A stretch of 52,500 nt of DNA from Chrysomallon squamiferum (GCA_012295275.1 CM022670.1:3055835-3108334); one strand, 5' to 3'; counted from the first letter of the stretch, positions 1 to 15,157 are shown. The notes: generated from the letters alone by a model not told the origin. Numbers and translations: made by a program.

Positions 1-174
1 ATTTCAAATTAACTAGATTCTTGAAATATCAGTCAATTCTTACAGAAACTATTACAGCTTCACGTTGAACTAGAGGATTGTTCGCATGGCCTTTTCTATT
101 GTACTTTATTTTTCTTTTCTTCTTGTGTGATTTGTTTTGTTTCATTCATTCATTTTACTTTATTTTATTTTATT

Positions 175-221
<47 letters not shown>

Positions 222-281
222 TTATTTGTAAATTCATTTATATGTTTATTTCTAATGATGATGACGATGATGATAATAATA

Positions 282-354
<73 letters not shown>

Positions 355-1170
355 TCAGTAGTTGTTATAATAGTACATACATACATACATAGACAGATGC
401 ACGTATAGGAATAATTATTATTTATTTACTTTTAAATTGTTTCTTTTAACCTTTATTCTGTTATCAGTCTTTTCAGGTTGAGAGTGAATTCAGTATAATC
501 GATTTTTAAGTTGTTTTTTTTTTTTTTTTTTTTTTAAATTTCTCGACAATTACACATAAGTAGTCAAAATCGCATGAAAAAACACATGTAAGAGAGAGTG
601 CTGAAAAAGTTGCAGTATGCTGTTAAATATGTGTATTAAAATATTAAAATAAGAATATCAAAATGAATTGTAAAATGTATTTCGGTTTGTATAATGATGT
701 AGGTAAGCTGAACGAATTAAACACATTTTGACTTGTATGTGTTATTTTAAAAAAACATTCTGAAATACACCTGCTATTGAAGTGGGTTTTTTGTGGGTTT
801 TTTTTTTTTTTTTTGTTGTTGTTGTGCTTTTTACATACTGAAGATATCCAAAAAAACAAAACAAAATGGATTTATCATTTTTTTTTTAATAAAATATGTT
901 AAACATGTACTTAGATACATGTATAAAAATAAAAAATATTAAACCTAAAAACAATTTGAACTGTGTTAAAATTCTGAAAATTAAAATATATATTTTTACT
1001 AACCTGTGTTACTTCAAAGTTTTAGTATTTATTTTGCTTTATTTGTGCGTGGTGATAAAACGTTTTCACTGTTATTGTGCTACGTAAAAATACTGCAACG
1101 GTTAAAATTTTGTTTAACATTTACTGTATTTGTTCTTGCGTAACGAAAGTATTGAACCTATGTATGTATG

Positions 1171-1172
<2 letters not shown>

Positions 1173-1233
<61 letters not shown>
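1173..1233. repeat. (TG)n microsatellite
   Basis: About 29 TG units preceded by TATG units. Flanking DNA to 1380 stays TG/TTTG-rich. Confidence 0.93.
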
Positions 1234-1235
<2 letters not shown>

Positions 1236-1833
1236 GTTATGCTTTAATGTTTCAAGTGTTTTTCATACACTGTCAATCAGTCTTTAGTTTGATTTGTGCG
1301 TGGGTGTGTTTGTATGTCTGTGTTTGTGTCTCTGTTTTTTTTTCCCTCTGGCTGTGTATATAGTGTTTGTGTTTTCAGTAAAACTGCTGACATTTGTAGG
1401 TCTTGTTGTGAAGTTAAGAAACAAAACATATCTAAAGACTTTTGATGTCTGGGCAGAAACGTTCCAGATTTTTTCGACCTGCATATTTTGCACATTATTT
1501 TCTTATCGGTATTACCCAATACGACATTAATGTGTAGGCTACCTACTTCTCGGGAAATACATTTGTTTTACTATTTACGCGAATGTTTACTTGAATATCG
1601 GCTTACAGCAGTGAACAGATGAATATTGATTGCACTGTTACATGTCGGAGAGCGACTGTGTCGGTGAATTGTTGAAATGTGTCACTTCCACGCTTGTTTA
1701 CCAGCAGCGAGGCACGTAGAAACATCAAACCTCATTTCAGAATTTGTTCAGATGTTGTTGTGAAGGATTTACACGAGAGACAACAAAATACTAACAGTCA
1801 TTTGTATTACTATTTTGTTTTCGTTATCCGGGC

Positions 1834-1875
1834 TCGTGGGTTCAGTTCAGTAGGTAGCGGGTTCGATTCCCGCAT
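1834..1875 (+). repeat. B-box / T-arm-like tRNA fragment (SINE relic)
   Basis: GCGGGTTCGATTCCCGC at about 1858-1874 is a perfect T-arm with B-box core and is followed by a T-rich run. The 5' half of a tRNA (A box, D-arm, anticodon arm) is not recognisable upstream, so this is not an intact tRNA gene. Confidence 0.45.
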
Positions 1876-3180
1876 TTTTTTTTTTTTCTTTCCATTTTTC
1901 TTTTTCTTTTTCTTTTTAGTGTGGGATCTTCATGGATATTAAATAATCTGTCTCTAATTAATTATTTAGAGAGTGATTAGCATTGCAAGCCATCGCCATT
2001 TTTGTATTTTATATGATTAAATCACTGACACTTATTAATAAATCCAGCTTAATCCACAGAACTTTGTAATTACACACCAGGTAATATAGACTTTGTTCCA
2101 TTTCACCTTAATTTATGGACAGAAATAGTGTTAAAATGATGCAATGAATCAATCAACTTTTGTAAACATCATTACAGACAGTAAAAATTCGGGTACGCTA
2201 GTCTTTTTGTTTGTTTGTTTGTTTGTTTGTTTGTTTTTTGACAATTCTACAACTTGAATAGCTTGCAAAAGACAGTGTTTGTATTATAGAATTGCAGGGT
2301 TAGCTGGAAAAGGTAAAACTATATATAATTATCTTTTACTTCTTCAGTATCGGGATTGGATCCCAGAATGTTCTAGTGTTAAAGCAAAAAGGTTTAATAT
2401 CTGTGCCAATGAGAGAAGTAATGTTTAATTTTTAATAATTTATTTATTTTGAATTAACGAGATCCTGAAGACATTTTTAATCTACGGTTATTTCATGAAG
2501 TCATACATATGGTAAAACACCATAAAAACACAACAAAAACAAAAAAAAAAAAAAAAAAAAACATCTAAAAAGATTTTGCTTCTTTTTATTCTGATTAACA
2601 CCATGAGAACTACTTTAATGCGAAACCTTCTAAAGACGGAGAACAAATATCATAGACACCGGTAACGTAGACGTAATACACCTGGGGACGAGAGATGATG
2701 GAAAGTTCACCCACTTTCAGTCTGATCCTGCGATTCATCATGTTCCAAACCTAAATACTCAGCCCTCCAGACTTCGTCGCAGAGATTTATAAAATTATTT
2801 CTTCTTAAACAGCGGCTCCGCGACTGATTGCTGGTAATTGAAACGTAGGTGAAGAAAGATTGCCTGAGTGTTTAGTATTATGTGAAAGTCACATGATTGA
2901 AGTACATTGTAATTATGACGTTCTTTGCGTAGGATTTCGAACCTAATCTCCCCGCCGTTTTGAAAATCGCTCTAAATTGTCTGTCAAGGGAATGTCTCGG
3001 AATAAGGAAATGTGAGTTAATGTTGTCGCTGTTATCGACTGACTTAAGACAGTTCTCGGAGAGAAAACGTATGTACTGCAGGTTTAATATTTGAAACTGA
3101 AAGAAGAAGATGAAAAAGATGTTGAAACAACAGATAATCACAGTGATAAGAAACACGAAAACCCGCTGTCACGAGTTTTC

Positions 3181-5606
3181 TGATACATCCATCCATCCAT
3201 CCATACATACATACATACATATATACACACACACATACATACACACACACATACATACATACATAAATACATACATTCATACATACATATATAGACACAT
3301 ACATAATACATAAATAGCTTTAATCAAACTGGAATATAGATGGAATGTAAACAACTTGTGATTTATTACATTTCACATAGAAAGACAAACAAAAAAAACA
3401 TTTATAAAAAAAAATTAAGTAAAGAAAGAAAGAAGAGATAATTATAGACACAAATAATGATTGAAGTTGGTGAGAAGGAAGAAGGAAAGATAAAAAGTGA
3501 GATACAGAAAATGACACAGAGAAAGTAGAGTCAGATAGAAAGCCTAAATGAGAGAAAGAGAGAAAACTAGATTTCGTAAAGAAACTGTTAATTCCTATTA
3601 AAAAACTAAGTATTATCTTTTGAATAATATTTATTTCTGCTCATGTTAGTGTTAGGTCGATTTACTTTACCATCTATGTTTTTTTTTCCCACCTCCATAA
3701 GACGATGTGCTAAAAACTATTAAAATGATTTATTGGATTTTTTTAAATGAGAAATTAATGAGAAGTCACATTAAATAGCCATTAATTGGCAGTGGGTTGC
3801 AACCTGTGCCAGTGTTAATTCTGAACAGATATAATAATGAACTTCGTTACTCTGAAGCACCAAAACACTTATAACGAACTTCAGATGCACGAAACAGAAT
3901 ATGAAAGTAAAGAATGAAATGGCGTTATTAAATCTTCCTTTTCATTTAATCAGTTATTAAGAAAGAATTTGAGGAAAGAAAAGAAAACGAAAGAAAAAAA
4001 AAAAGAAGAAATAAAGAAAAATAAAGCAGAAAACATTTTTGTGTTAGAAGGAATGAACAAGAGAAGAAGCCAAAAAGAAAAGAAAGGAAAAAACCAAGGA
4101 AAGATGAAAACAAGATAGCTAGTTCAATCAGTTCGATATTTTGAAACATTTATTTTTAAATATATGCCGACATTTTTCATACAACTATATTTGTATTGAC
4201 GCTGATATATATGCAGTATGACGTGCGCGTGTATGCAAACACATACACACATAGATAGAGATAAAGTACAAACATTAATGCGTAATAATTCACATGCACT
4301 GTATACCACAGGATCAGACACAAACATAGATTAGAGAAGCGGGATCGTGTAAATGTTTAAGTATCAAATGTAAATAATAATATCAACAACAACAATAACA
4401 ACAACAAATAATAATAATAATAATAGTAATGATGATGACGAAGATGATGATGATGATGATGATCATAATAATAATAACAATAACATAAACACTGGTTTGG
4501 ATACCATTTATTCTTTCTTTCTTTAAGTTAACGTTAAAACAGTTTTTATTGCCACAGAATGCAATAAAACCACAGACAGCATCACAATTATCGGAACACC
4601 GAAACCCCAAAACGTACCACAAAACCATCCCTGTATCATTCTACGACTGTTTATGATAGTAACCTACATTTCAAAGAGCACGAAGTGAACCAGATTCGCA
4701 GAAAAAGCTGGAGGGGTTGTGAGAAAGAGAATGAGTAAGGTCTCGCAGAGTACGTGATGCGAGGCAGACATGCACACACGTGTATGATAACGAAACCAGA
4801 CAGTGAGCATTACGAAAGTGTAATACGCAGACAGCCCGAGCGAGTTCGTGTCGGTCAAAACGGTGAAGGCGTAACTTTGCACTAGCTGTGAAATAAGTTT
4901 CGTTGAGTGAGTTGTATAAAAAAAAAAAAAAAAAAGGAGAAAAAAAAATGACAGACGGAGAAGGAGATAAGATTGTGAAAAGTGTCTGATGAGAAAGATA
5001 AAGGCAGGTGTCTGTGTATGTGTGTGTGCGTGATTGCGTGCGTCTGTGTGTGTGTCAGCGTGCGTTCGTGTGTGTGTGTGTGTTAGTGAATATATGTATA
5101 CATGTGTGTGTGTGTTTTGATGGTTGGAAAAAAATGATAGAGAAAGAGAAAAAAAGAAAGATAAATATGAAAACCAGGTTTTATATTGCATATATTTAAT
5201 GGAATCATCGTCTAATGCGATAGTAAAACAGATGTCTCACATTTTTTAATCTTCATCCTTGTTTACATTTCGTCGTCTTTATCGTTTTTATCAACAGTTA
5301 TCTGATAAGCAAAAACACTAGTTCACCTTTTTACAACAACAACAACAGCAGCAGTAACAACAATAATAAGAAGAAAAGTAATAAAGAAAAGAAAATATAC
5401 AACAAAACGAGGAAAACAACAAAAGCAGCAGCAGTGACAATAACAATACGTCTTTTGTATATCGTATAAGCTGAGCAGATAATTATCTCTCAAGGTCATA
5501 ATTTAAGAACATGAACTGTGTTTTAATTATCTTCATTAGACTTCGTTTACTTCTTAGTAATGGAAATGACACTGTTTATGGTGATGCTGATTGTAAAGTC
5601 CTTGAA

Positions 5607-5664
<58 letters not shown>

Positions 5665-6970
5665 GTAACAACAACAATAATAATAATAATAATGAATGAT
5701 GCTGCTGATGATACTACTACTAGTAATAATGATAATGACGATGTTGATGATGATGATGATGATATTCTCTTTACGTTTCACGATAATCTTATTTATATGT
5801 AATATGCATTAAAATAAGATCTTTATCTTTCATATCAGTTTAATATACCAAACGGATTCCTGATCTTTTAAACATGACTAGAATGTCTTTTGAACAGCGT
5901 ACATTATGTAGATATTAAAAACGATGTGTATAAAACAGATGTGTAATAAAATATCTGTATAAAATATTTACATTAAAGCCTCTTAGAGTCGTGACATTAT
6001 CAGCATACGTATGTTGGTATATAAAAAAAATATAATTAAAAAAAATATATATATATATTCATCTCGCTCTTTCTTAATACCAACATTCGCTAACAAAAAT
6101 GTTGCCCAATAAATATAAATCAGTTAGTGAAGATTGCCTCTTTTTGTATAGAAAACTGGTGGCCAAATTAAGGAATATGACTCAAGGGCACATTTTACCC
6201 GGTCAAGATATAATGTCCCTATACAAATAAAATTAATTGCTAGAAGAATATGAAACTTTTAGATCAATGTTTAATGAAAATCGTTAGAAAAGGAAAACAT
6301 ATATATTAAATGAAGTATATTAAATGAACAGATATTAGCAGTCTTTCCGCTTATTTTATATTTCAGTGATATTAAAGCAAACGCCTTTCATCAAAAAGTC
6401 AACCAGTCAATGTAATGAAAATGGAAACCCAGACTCTTTTTTTATTTTTTTATATTTTTTGTTTTGTTGTTGTAATGAACCAAGAACTCTTGCTATCAGC
6501 GAAGATCTGTCCAATCCCTAAGTAAAAGTTTCAAACCTGTTTCCAAGTATGCTTCAATTCACCTGATATATTCAGAAGCCAGATCCTCGATTTTTTTGTT
6601 TGTTTTTTTTGTCTTTATCTTTTTCCTTTCTCTATTTTTTACTGAATAAAATGGGGGGAAAAAGGCAGAAAAAACGAGCAGGTTCACTAAACGGTTATCT
6701 CTTTATGGCAACAGCAGTAAAAGAAAAAAAAAGAGAGATCAGAAGATGAAGACTGGCGTAACAGAATCAAGTACGTTCCAGTCTGGGTTACTGGGTTACG
6801 CGAGAGAGAAAGAGAGAGAGATAGAGACTGTGCATGTTCATCGTTTAATGCGAAATGACGTTTAATCGTCTGAAAAATCTCTACCTGTTCAGAAATAGAA
6901 CATTTCAGGTAATTTCAGAAATAAAACAAAAAAATAAAATAAAAAAATAAAAAGGAAAGGTTTGAGAGAG
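3181..6970. other. Gene-free DNA with CATC/CATA, GAT and A-rich runs
   Basis: CATC and CATA units at 3187-3305, purine-rich DNA at 3420-4110, AAC/AAT/GAT units at 4383-4490, poly-A at about 4920-4950, TG-rich DNA at 5010-5120 and AAC units near 5335-5440. The stretch 5780-6900 is unique AT-rich DNA without a convincing gene. Confidence 0.6.
5606..5765. repeat. (AAT)n(AAC)n(GAT)n trinucleotide array
   Basis: Pure AAT units to about 5662, then AAC/AAT, then ACT, AAT and GAT units to about 5765. Poly-Asn or poly-Ile frames across it are repeat translations. Confidence 0.93.
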
Positions 6971-6973
6971 AAA

Positions 6974-7097
<124 letters not shown>

Positions 7098-7324
7098 TGT
7101 CTATTTTTATACGTTTTGTGTTGTTGTGTTTTTAATTTCTCTTCGTTCTTCCTTTCTTTCGTCTTCAATCATGATCATTATTCTGTCATTATCAGATAAG
7201 TATTTTTTGTTTCCCTTCCCCCCCCCAGTGGTTTTCGCACCTGTTGTTGGCGATAACAGTGATGTTCATTGGAACAGAAAGACAACGATCACTTCAGTTT
7301 GCACCCAAACGGTAGAATAAAATG

Positions 7325-7440
7325 GAACAAGCCCAGTGGTTAGAGCGCTGGTGTGATGTAGCGTCTTCCACAGTTAACCCACTGAGGTGTTTGCCGGTCC
7401 CACGATTGATTTTTGTAAGGCTAGGTATTGAGCTTTCGTC
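7325..7440 (+). repeat. tRNA-like SINE relic
   Basis: AAGCCCAGTGGTTAGAGCGC resembles a tRNA A box (internal RNA polymerase III promoter). A degenerate B-box-like GCCGGTCCCAC follows about 60 bases later, and then an A-rich AAAT-repeat tail near 7450. No complete tRNA fold can be drawn. Best read as a decayed tRNA-derived SINE. Confidence 0.45.
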
Positions 7441-7449
7441 TCTTTTAGT

Positions 7450-8238
7450 GGATAAATAAATAAATAAAACATAATAATAAAATATAAATACATTATAATG
7501 TAATACAGTAAAATATATTAGAAAAATATGCGATATAATAAGATAGAATACAATATAAATCAGTACAGTATTCCGTGACATAACACAATACAGTACAGCA
7601 TAATATAATATAATATAATATAATATAATATTTAAAAAAAAAAATTAATATCAAATAAACAAATACACATACTACTGAATTATCTAAAAAAAAAAAAATA
7701 AAAAAATAATAATAATAATAATTTAAAAAAAAATTAAAATAAACGAAAGATTAAATAACCCTTTATCAAGATTTAATATTGCATCAGAACGCCTACGTTA
7801 TCTGTTTTCATATTTCCTGAACTCACACCACGCAGTTCTGATAGGCTTCTCTCCTAATTAAAACACAGCAACATGCAACAGGCTCAAGTTTACAGATATT
7901 AATTAGAAACAGAGGTCTGCCTACACAATGGATCTGAATTTCTATAACACAAGATTTTACATGGACTGTGGCCAAGCTTGAACTGACCTGCTTGTTAGAA
8001 AACAGCCTTGAATTTAATCATATAAAACGCGTTGGTTGATTAACAATAAGAAATATACGTTCATTATTATTAAAATCATTATCAGAATTATTTTTTTATA
8101 ATAATTATTATTATACTTATTATACTTATTATTACTATTATTGTTGTTGTTGTTACTATTATTATTATTATTATTATTATTGTTGTTGTTGTTGTTTTTT
8201 TTTCGTATTTTTTAAACTGCTTAACTGATTTGATTCGA

Positions 8239-8278
<40 letters not shown>

Positions 8279-9609
8279 TTTAATTTGTTATTAATATTAT
8301 TTATTTGTGTAAATGCTAAACGACGAACTATTAATTAATATAATATCTACTTTATCATTGTTAATGATGCTAATATCTATTTTGGCCTACAAATCGATGC
8401 ACGTTGTATCAGATTTATTAATCACCATATTGTAAAACTATACTAAATGTCAGAAGTCTATGGCTTAGGTGCAAATAAAAGTCAGATGACGAGAATAAAG
8501 ATATTAATTTCAGTTCACGGTCATTAATGCCCCTTCCACGGACGTAGTCTGTAATCATTTGGACAACAATAGAAATATTTCGGCTTCAGATCAGTTATCA
8601 GTGCAGATGGGTTTTCTTTAACTTATCTTTAAATATGCGTATATGATTGCATACGTAGATTCAAATATAAAAATATATAATTATACCAACATACATGCGT
8701 ACGTGCATAAGCACACACACATACATTCATTCAAACATACGCCCATGCATACATACAAACACACACAGACACGTACACACACATACATACGTACATACAT
8801 ACATACGTACATACATACATAAATTAAAACTTGGAAAATATATCGAAAAAAGGATAGTCAGAATTTTAATGAACAGATGAAAGTAATGTTGGAAGAAATG
8901 TTAAGATTCGAGCTGTCCTAAGAGACTACAAGAACGCAAAAAAGTCAACACATACAAGACATTACAGATGTTTAAAATAACCAAATAAATGATATTGTAA
9001 ACAAACAAACAGACAAATAAATAAATAAATAAATACAAAATGTTTTCAAATTTTTGAAATAATGTAATGTTACACAACAAAATAAACTATAAAAAAACAC
9101 ACACAAAAAAAAAACAGTAATAAAAATGCCATTCCATAAATAGTTACAGACTGAAAAAAACTCTTTTTTTTATATGATAAACACTTTTTAAGCATGTTTT
9201 CGTAATCTGATGCTGTATCTCATTACGGAGTCACATTTAAAGTCATGACAGATATTTATCACTGGCTTGATACTGACGATAATTGAAACTGCAAACTACG
9301 TGCTACCGATGGTTCCAAATAGCCCGAAATAGAAGAGTGTCTGCTAAAGTGATTGTTAATCTGTCAAAAATAGATTTTAAGGTCTCGAAATAACAAATTG
9401 GTGACCAGAGAACATTTTCATTGCATGGTTCCAAGTATCGACGTTTTTATTTTGCATGCTTAATCAGCGGATAATGTGCACTTTTGAATAATAATTATTC
9501 TGTTTATGTTGTGTATTGTTGTTTCTTTTTCTTCAAATATTGAACTGTTATCACATTATATGCAGCGCGGTAAATACATTATTTTGAAATTAATACGTCC
9601 ACTGAAATA

Positions 9610-9640
<31 letters not shown>

Positions 9641-11000
9641 TTCCCGCTCATTTTGCAGCTAATATTTCAAATTCGTTTAACTTTTATGATTTTTATTTTA
9701 ACACATTAAGACATTGTCAGTTTAATTGCCGTCTCGTTTGGTTTTATAAGACATGGCACACGATTTTCTATCTTCGGCACAGTAATATTCATGAATTCAT
9801 CGGATGTTGTGAACAAACAAGATAGCTTGACATTTGATTAAAGACTGCTACTTATTGATAAATCTAATGACTTTATTATCAAGATATGATTATACTGAAA
9901 TAATATTTTTTTCCTTTTAAGATGTATTGAGATATCTGGATTTTCAAAAAAAATAAATAAATAAATAAATAAAAAATAAAAATAAAAAAAGAGAGATAAG
10001 CGAAATTATTACAAATTATTCTAAATTAAGGAAAATATAGACATCAAATACAATTAAAGAAACAATGAAATTTGAAGAAAAAAACAACACAACAATAACA
10101 CATCAACAACAAAATGTCATATTATTTTCGAATCTGTCGTCTTCAGTATTTTCTTTTCGAAATAAAATTTTGACCTTGTAAATTTCAACGAAGGTTATTA
10201 TTGTCAAGCAACATTTAGCACATTAAACTAACGCGGAACATTGTGTATGAATTTCATATCACCTCTCATTTCGACAACACACAACAAGCCACAAATATTA
10301 ATACATTTTAAGATGCGTCAAATATTCTAGATCGATTTATTCAAACAATGCTGAACCCACAACGAGATTTATTGTTTTTCCCCATCTTGGTTCTGCCTTC
10401 ATTACATTCCTCCCTTCCTTGTTTGCCGGACCGCACTGGGCCATTCATTAGAGAGAACTTAACATTGAAAAGCGACCGTGAAAAACACACAATCCTTGAG
10501 CACTTGTTTGCTCAAACATCGTTTCCTTATTTTAACACACAAGAATTGAAATCCCGTGATTTAAATATTATAAATATGGCGGCTTAATAAAGAGTGAAAG
10601 AAATCCGACGCTCGTATTTTAAAATGTAAATCCTTTAATCTTTGACACTGTTGCGCCAAGAAATCAGAGATTTACAAGACTCTGACTTTATTATGATGGA
10701 TTTATTCTTTAATCTCTGAACCAAACAGCGTATTCGGGTTGCATTAATAATCTTCTTAGCTTGTGTTTTGTTACAATCCCTAAAATTATTGAACAAAATG
10801 GCATATTTGATCTGTATTAGCCACCTATGAACTTCTGACTGGTTGTTGCATTAAAATATTGTTTTAAGCTGTCAAAGGAAACACGACTATGAGCAGCTTG
10901 CTGAGTTAATGACAGTCTTAGCAGTTGCTGAGACAAAATTTAACAAACTAGATGGCTAATGTAGAACATAAATATCAGTGATTTCTTTAAAATTATTTTA
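7450..11000. other. Gene-free AT-rich DNA
   Basis: Contains an AATAT array (7600-7632), ATT/GTT arrays (8095-8280), CATA/CA units (8690-8822), a TA run (9608-9632) and AAAT units (9950-9990). An ATG-initiated 79-codon frame at 10348-10587 is unsupported (see rejected list). Confidence 0.6.
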
Positions 11001-11994
11001 TTATTATTATTATTAGTAGTAGTAGTAGTAGTAGTAGTAGTAATTGTAGTAGTAGTAGTAGTATTTGAGCGACCTAAACTAATATTAGTATTTATTTGGT
11101 GATTAGATTAGTACTGCAGTTAGGATTAGCATTATTACTGTTATTAATATTAGGATTATTCTTATTAGTTTTAGTGTTTATTATTACCAAAACGTTATGC
11201 TGAAAGTAATTAATACATACTGACAATTTTGTTTATTAGTAGTGGAATATTTTCATACATTTTTTACTTATATTGCCATCACTGTGCTACAGCAGCAACT
11301 ACAACAACAACAACAACAACAATAATAATAATAACAACAACAACAGCAATAACAACAACAAAAACATATAATGGTCTTGAAATCATTAACATAAATAAAT
11401 AAATGAGTAAATAAATAAGAAAATGAAGAAGGAAAAGAACGAAAGCGGCAGTGAAAAGGAAACAGCACACTACTGAATCAATTAATCGTCTTACTTGGCC
11501 TGGAATTGTGATTACGCAATGAACAGGAAGCTATTTGTTAAACTCGTATGTTTCTTCTCTCTTTACAACGACCAGTGAAAATCTTAAAATATTTTTCAGC
11601 TCTTAATAGAACCAGAAGCACTTCCTTAAAATGCCAGACACGCGATTTTTTTTTGTCGTTTGGTCGATGTTTTCGTGTGTTTAAAGACACAGGAGGTTAC
11701 AATGTGTGACTGGTTTCCCGGAACAGTTTCTCAATTTGTGATTCACGGATTTTTATTAATGTTAATTTTAGTTGGTAACTTGCGCTTATAGGATTATAGC
11801 GTAGTAATTAAACTAACAAAAAATATATAAATATAAAAAATAAATAAATAAATAAATGAAAGAAAGAAAGAAAGAAAGAATTTTATTTGGAAGAAATATT
11901 AAAGAAATACCAAAAGATATTAAAGGCTGACTCGAAAAGAAGAACTATATAAACAGTCTTGAAAAACACTTAAAGTCAATATCAAAGTACCTTT

Positions 11995-12260
11995 ATGATT
12001 ATCATTATCATTATCACTACAACCACTGTCATAACCGTAACACTATTACTACAACTGTTGTTACAATTACCACTACTACACATACTATCACTCTTACTAC
12101 TACCACTACCACTACTGCTACTAGCTCTACAACTACATCTACTACTACTACTACTATTACTATTACTACTACTACTACTACTACTGCTACTACTAATACT
12201 AAAAGTAATAATAATAAAACTAATAATAATGGTAGTAGAGGTGGTACTAGCAGAGTTGGG
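11995..12260. repeat. Degenerate ACT trinucleotide array
   Basis: Imperfect ATC, ACA and ACT units from 11995 lead to a purer ACT run at about 12136-12195, then AAT/AGT units to about 12265. The poly-Leu reading frame is repeat translation. Confidence 0.85.
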
Positions 12261-12930
12261 GTAGTAGGAGTAAAAGTTATAATAATTACCTAATTACACA
12301 GGTTTAATTTCCTGTAAAATATATCAGCTCCCTGCAACTTCCAGTGAGAAAACAACAAAACAGCAACGCCTAACAAGAGCACGAGAAAACTGTCAGCGAA
12401 GTAAACAGACACACACACAGATAGACAGACGTACACAAACACACAAACATTCTTAAACAGCATTAACATCTCAGAGCTAACTCTTGGTGTTATCACCAAC
12501 AAGCAAAGTCTGGCTTTAGACAACGATTTTTACAACTAAACAGTTTAATTTCCAATACAACGACTCGAGAGCTGGATTCTAATGGATGTCGGGTATTTCA
12601 GGTTGATCGCCGTCTTCTAGCAAAATCTTCGCACCGCTTTTTCGGAGAAACAGAATTTCATTTTAAACTATCAGTTGGCAATTTTTAATCTTAAGCCTCT
12701 CATTAAATGTTTTGTTTTATTTAATACACCTGTGACTCACCTACGTCAGTCGTACTTATTTCCTCGGAATATAATTGTCTAACAGTATTTTGACCTGTGG
12801 GCAAAAAGTCTCTGAGGACAAGTCGCTGTTATTGAAAACATTCCCTGACGTAGATGTGAACAAATGTGTCCAGTTCATGGTACTATTGTCATGTTGTACT
12901 GCGTAAACTGGTCTGATGAACGTCCATGTA

Positions 12931-12933
<3 letters not shown>

Positions 12934-12992
<59 letters not shown>
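12934..12992. repeat. (AC)n microsatellite
   Basis: About 29 uninterrupted AC units; an AAT run follows at about 13088-13113. Confidence 0.95.
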
Positions 12993-12994
<2 letters not shown>

Positions 12995-15110
12995 TCCCAC
13001 ACAACACACAGTCATATCTACACAAGCTCGCATGCAGTCATAAACAGACATATACACATAAAACCAAAGAAAATATAATTCCGATAAAAATAATAATAAT
13101 AATAATAATAATAAAACAATAACAATAATAACAACTTTTGAAAACATTTACATTTTCCCAATAATATGGTCTTAATTTCTATGACCAAATGTACTACGTG
13201 CCAGTGAAGTACCAGTACATTTATGACACAAATGCCATACAACGATTCTGAAAAGTAATTATTTCACTTTTAGTCCTGATATGTTATCTATGATTTACAA
13301 CGAGTTTCAGAATACGTGCTTTTTAGCAGGAGTTCAGTTCTTAACACATAAGTGTAACAGTCGAAATAGTGTCAGAAAAGGGTTGCTGTAAAACGTGAAT
13401 GAACAAAATCCTACACAAACGGAGATATACAAACATAGAGTGAGTGACAGCACAAGCAAGATACTGACTGTGATAGAGTAATGGAGAGACAGAAAGAGAA
13501 AAAGAAAGTGGGTGAGTAAGAGAGAATACGAAATAAAAGGGGAAAAAAAGAAAAAAAAAAAAAAGAAAGAAAGAAAAAAATACAAGAAGAAAAAAGAACG
13601 AGTATTTGTGTATAATAATAAAAATCACCAAATATATTTAGAAAGCTCTTAATTCTTTAGTTCGGTTCTGAAACTGATTGCATCAAACAGCCTGTCACTA
13701 ACGCAAATCACATCGCAGTAACACACATGCACATACAGTTTATACATATGTTAGTCATGATGTTTCTATTTTCAGCTTCTTGTTCCTCTTTATTGGCATT
13801 AGTCATCCTCACCTGAGCGCTGGAAATAGCTCTACCTGCATTCTTAGAGCTATTCTGGGATATCCACGTGTACCTATATTTTATCTATCTCTACATCAGG
13901 CGTCGAAGAAGACGCAGAGAATGGTCCGACGAAAGAAAGAGCAACACTTTCTATTATCAGTTGCATCCTTGCCCTGAGATATTGTTACAGAGATAATGGC
14001 AGTTTCTATTTAGAGAATCAAACTTTTTCCTGTTCTGTTTTTAGGTTTTTTTCGTCTTGCACTTTCAGTAATGAAGCTATCAGGAATAAAGAGATATGGG
14101 GATAATTAGAAAATTGGGTGGTCTTTATTAGCAGTTCCGTTCGACATGGAAGAACAAAGAGTAACAATTTTGTCAAAAATTAAGAAGGCTACGCATTGTT
14201 AGTCCCATACTCGATTAAAAAAACAACAAAGAGGTAAAAAAAGACGAAATGAGACAAAATAGTTAGACAGACAGACAGACGTATGTATATATATAAATAT
14301 ATGCAGTATGACAGAGGAAAGAAAGTATATATATTATATTTATGTTTCTCCCTGTCGCCCCCACCCCTTTCCTCTCCCTCTCAGTGTATATGTGTTTCTG
14401 TATGTATCATTCCTAGGACATTTTAAAATTATTTTTCAGTTTTGTGTATGATCAAATGTTAATAAAAGTTTATCAAAATGTCTTTTTCTTTGGCTGTTTC
14501 TACATAATTAAACTTCAACGCTACATGCCAAAACCAGAGAAAAACTGTATTAGGAAAAATACCAGACGTATTACATAGCATCTGACACAGACGTCTTTAA
14601 AATTCCGCTGCTATTCAACCCATAAAATTAAATAATACCTTTGAAATGTTTTTCCTTTATTCATTATCTTGATTCTTATACTCAGAAGAAAACTATCTGT
14701 GGCTTGTGTTTGCCTACGCATAAAAACAAACACTGATTCATATCCTCGTACAGTGATCTCCATTTTTCATTGAGCATTAACGTCATAGTTGTTTCCATTG
14801 CAAACTGTCCTGAACAACGATGTATCTCCATTATATTTGTCTGCATGTTCTCAAAATGTTTTTTTTTTTTTCTACATGATGTTTTTTCTTACTCACAGAA
14901 ATGTAAATGCCTTCAATTAAATGAACGTAGATTTTGACTTTTTTTTGGTGTCGTGATTGTTATGAATAATATGCGAGCTTTTGTAGGATTGAGAATTTGG
15001 AGAAGTCTTTTTATCTAAAAGGAGGATTGACATGCACCGAGTTGGGTGTTTGCTTAAGAGCACAAATAAAATATATTAAGAAAATGCCAAGAGAGGAATT
15101 ACATACATAC

Positions 15111-15157
<47 letters not shown>

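Larger units (their letters stand above)
1..3180. other. Gene-free, microsatellite-rich DNA
   Basis: Holds TTTA units (158-222), GAT/ATT/AGT trinucleotides (254-365), poly-T (514-535), TTTG units (about 2206-2236) and poly-A (about 2541-2561). The stretch 2600-3070 is non-repetitive and of more even composition, but shows no supported frame. Confidence 0.6.
11001..15100. other. Gene-free DNA with trinucleotide arrays
   Basis: AGT units (11014-11062), AAC units (11290-11360), AAAT/GAAA units (11840-11880) and purine-rich DNA (13480-13600), besides the arrays listed separately. The stretches 12540-12900 and 14400-15000 are unique and show no supported gene. Confidence 0.6.

Noticed and set aside
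78-392. Hydrophobic 104-codon frame resembling membrane segments
   Set aside because: It is the translation of TTTA, ATT and AGT repeats.
1857-1875. Intact tRNA gene
   Set aside because: Only the T-arm is present; the D-arm, anticodon arm and acceptor pairing are absent.
4664-5191. 175-codon minus-strand frame
   Set aside because: It reads through CA/TG-rich and poly-A DNA, and repeats of His, Thr, Ser and Phe reflect that composition. No domain is visible.
10348-10587. 79-codon ATG frame with a fair Kozak context followed by AATAAA
   Set aside because: No recognisable motif; AATAAA is common in AT-rich DNA. Kept only as a candidate for transcript checks.
13776-13977. Frames after an acceptor-like TTTCTATTTTCAG, one of which reads as a hydrophobic stretch followed by several Arg
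   Set aside because: No donor site or flanking exon fits, and the hydrophobic-basic pattern is in a frame closed by a stop directly upstream. Most likely chance.
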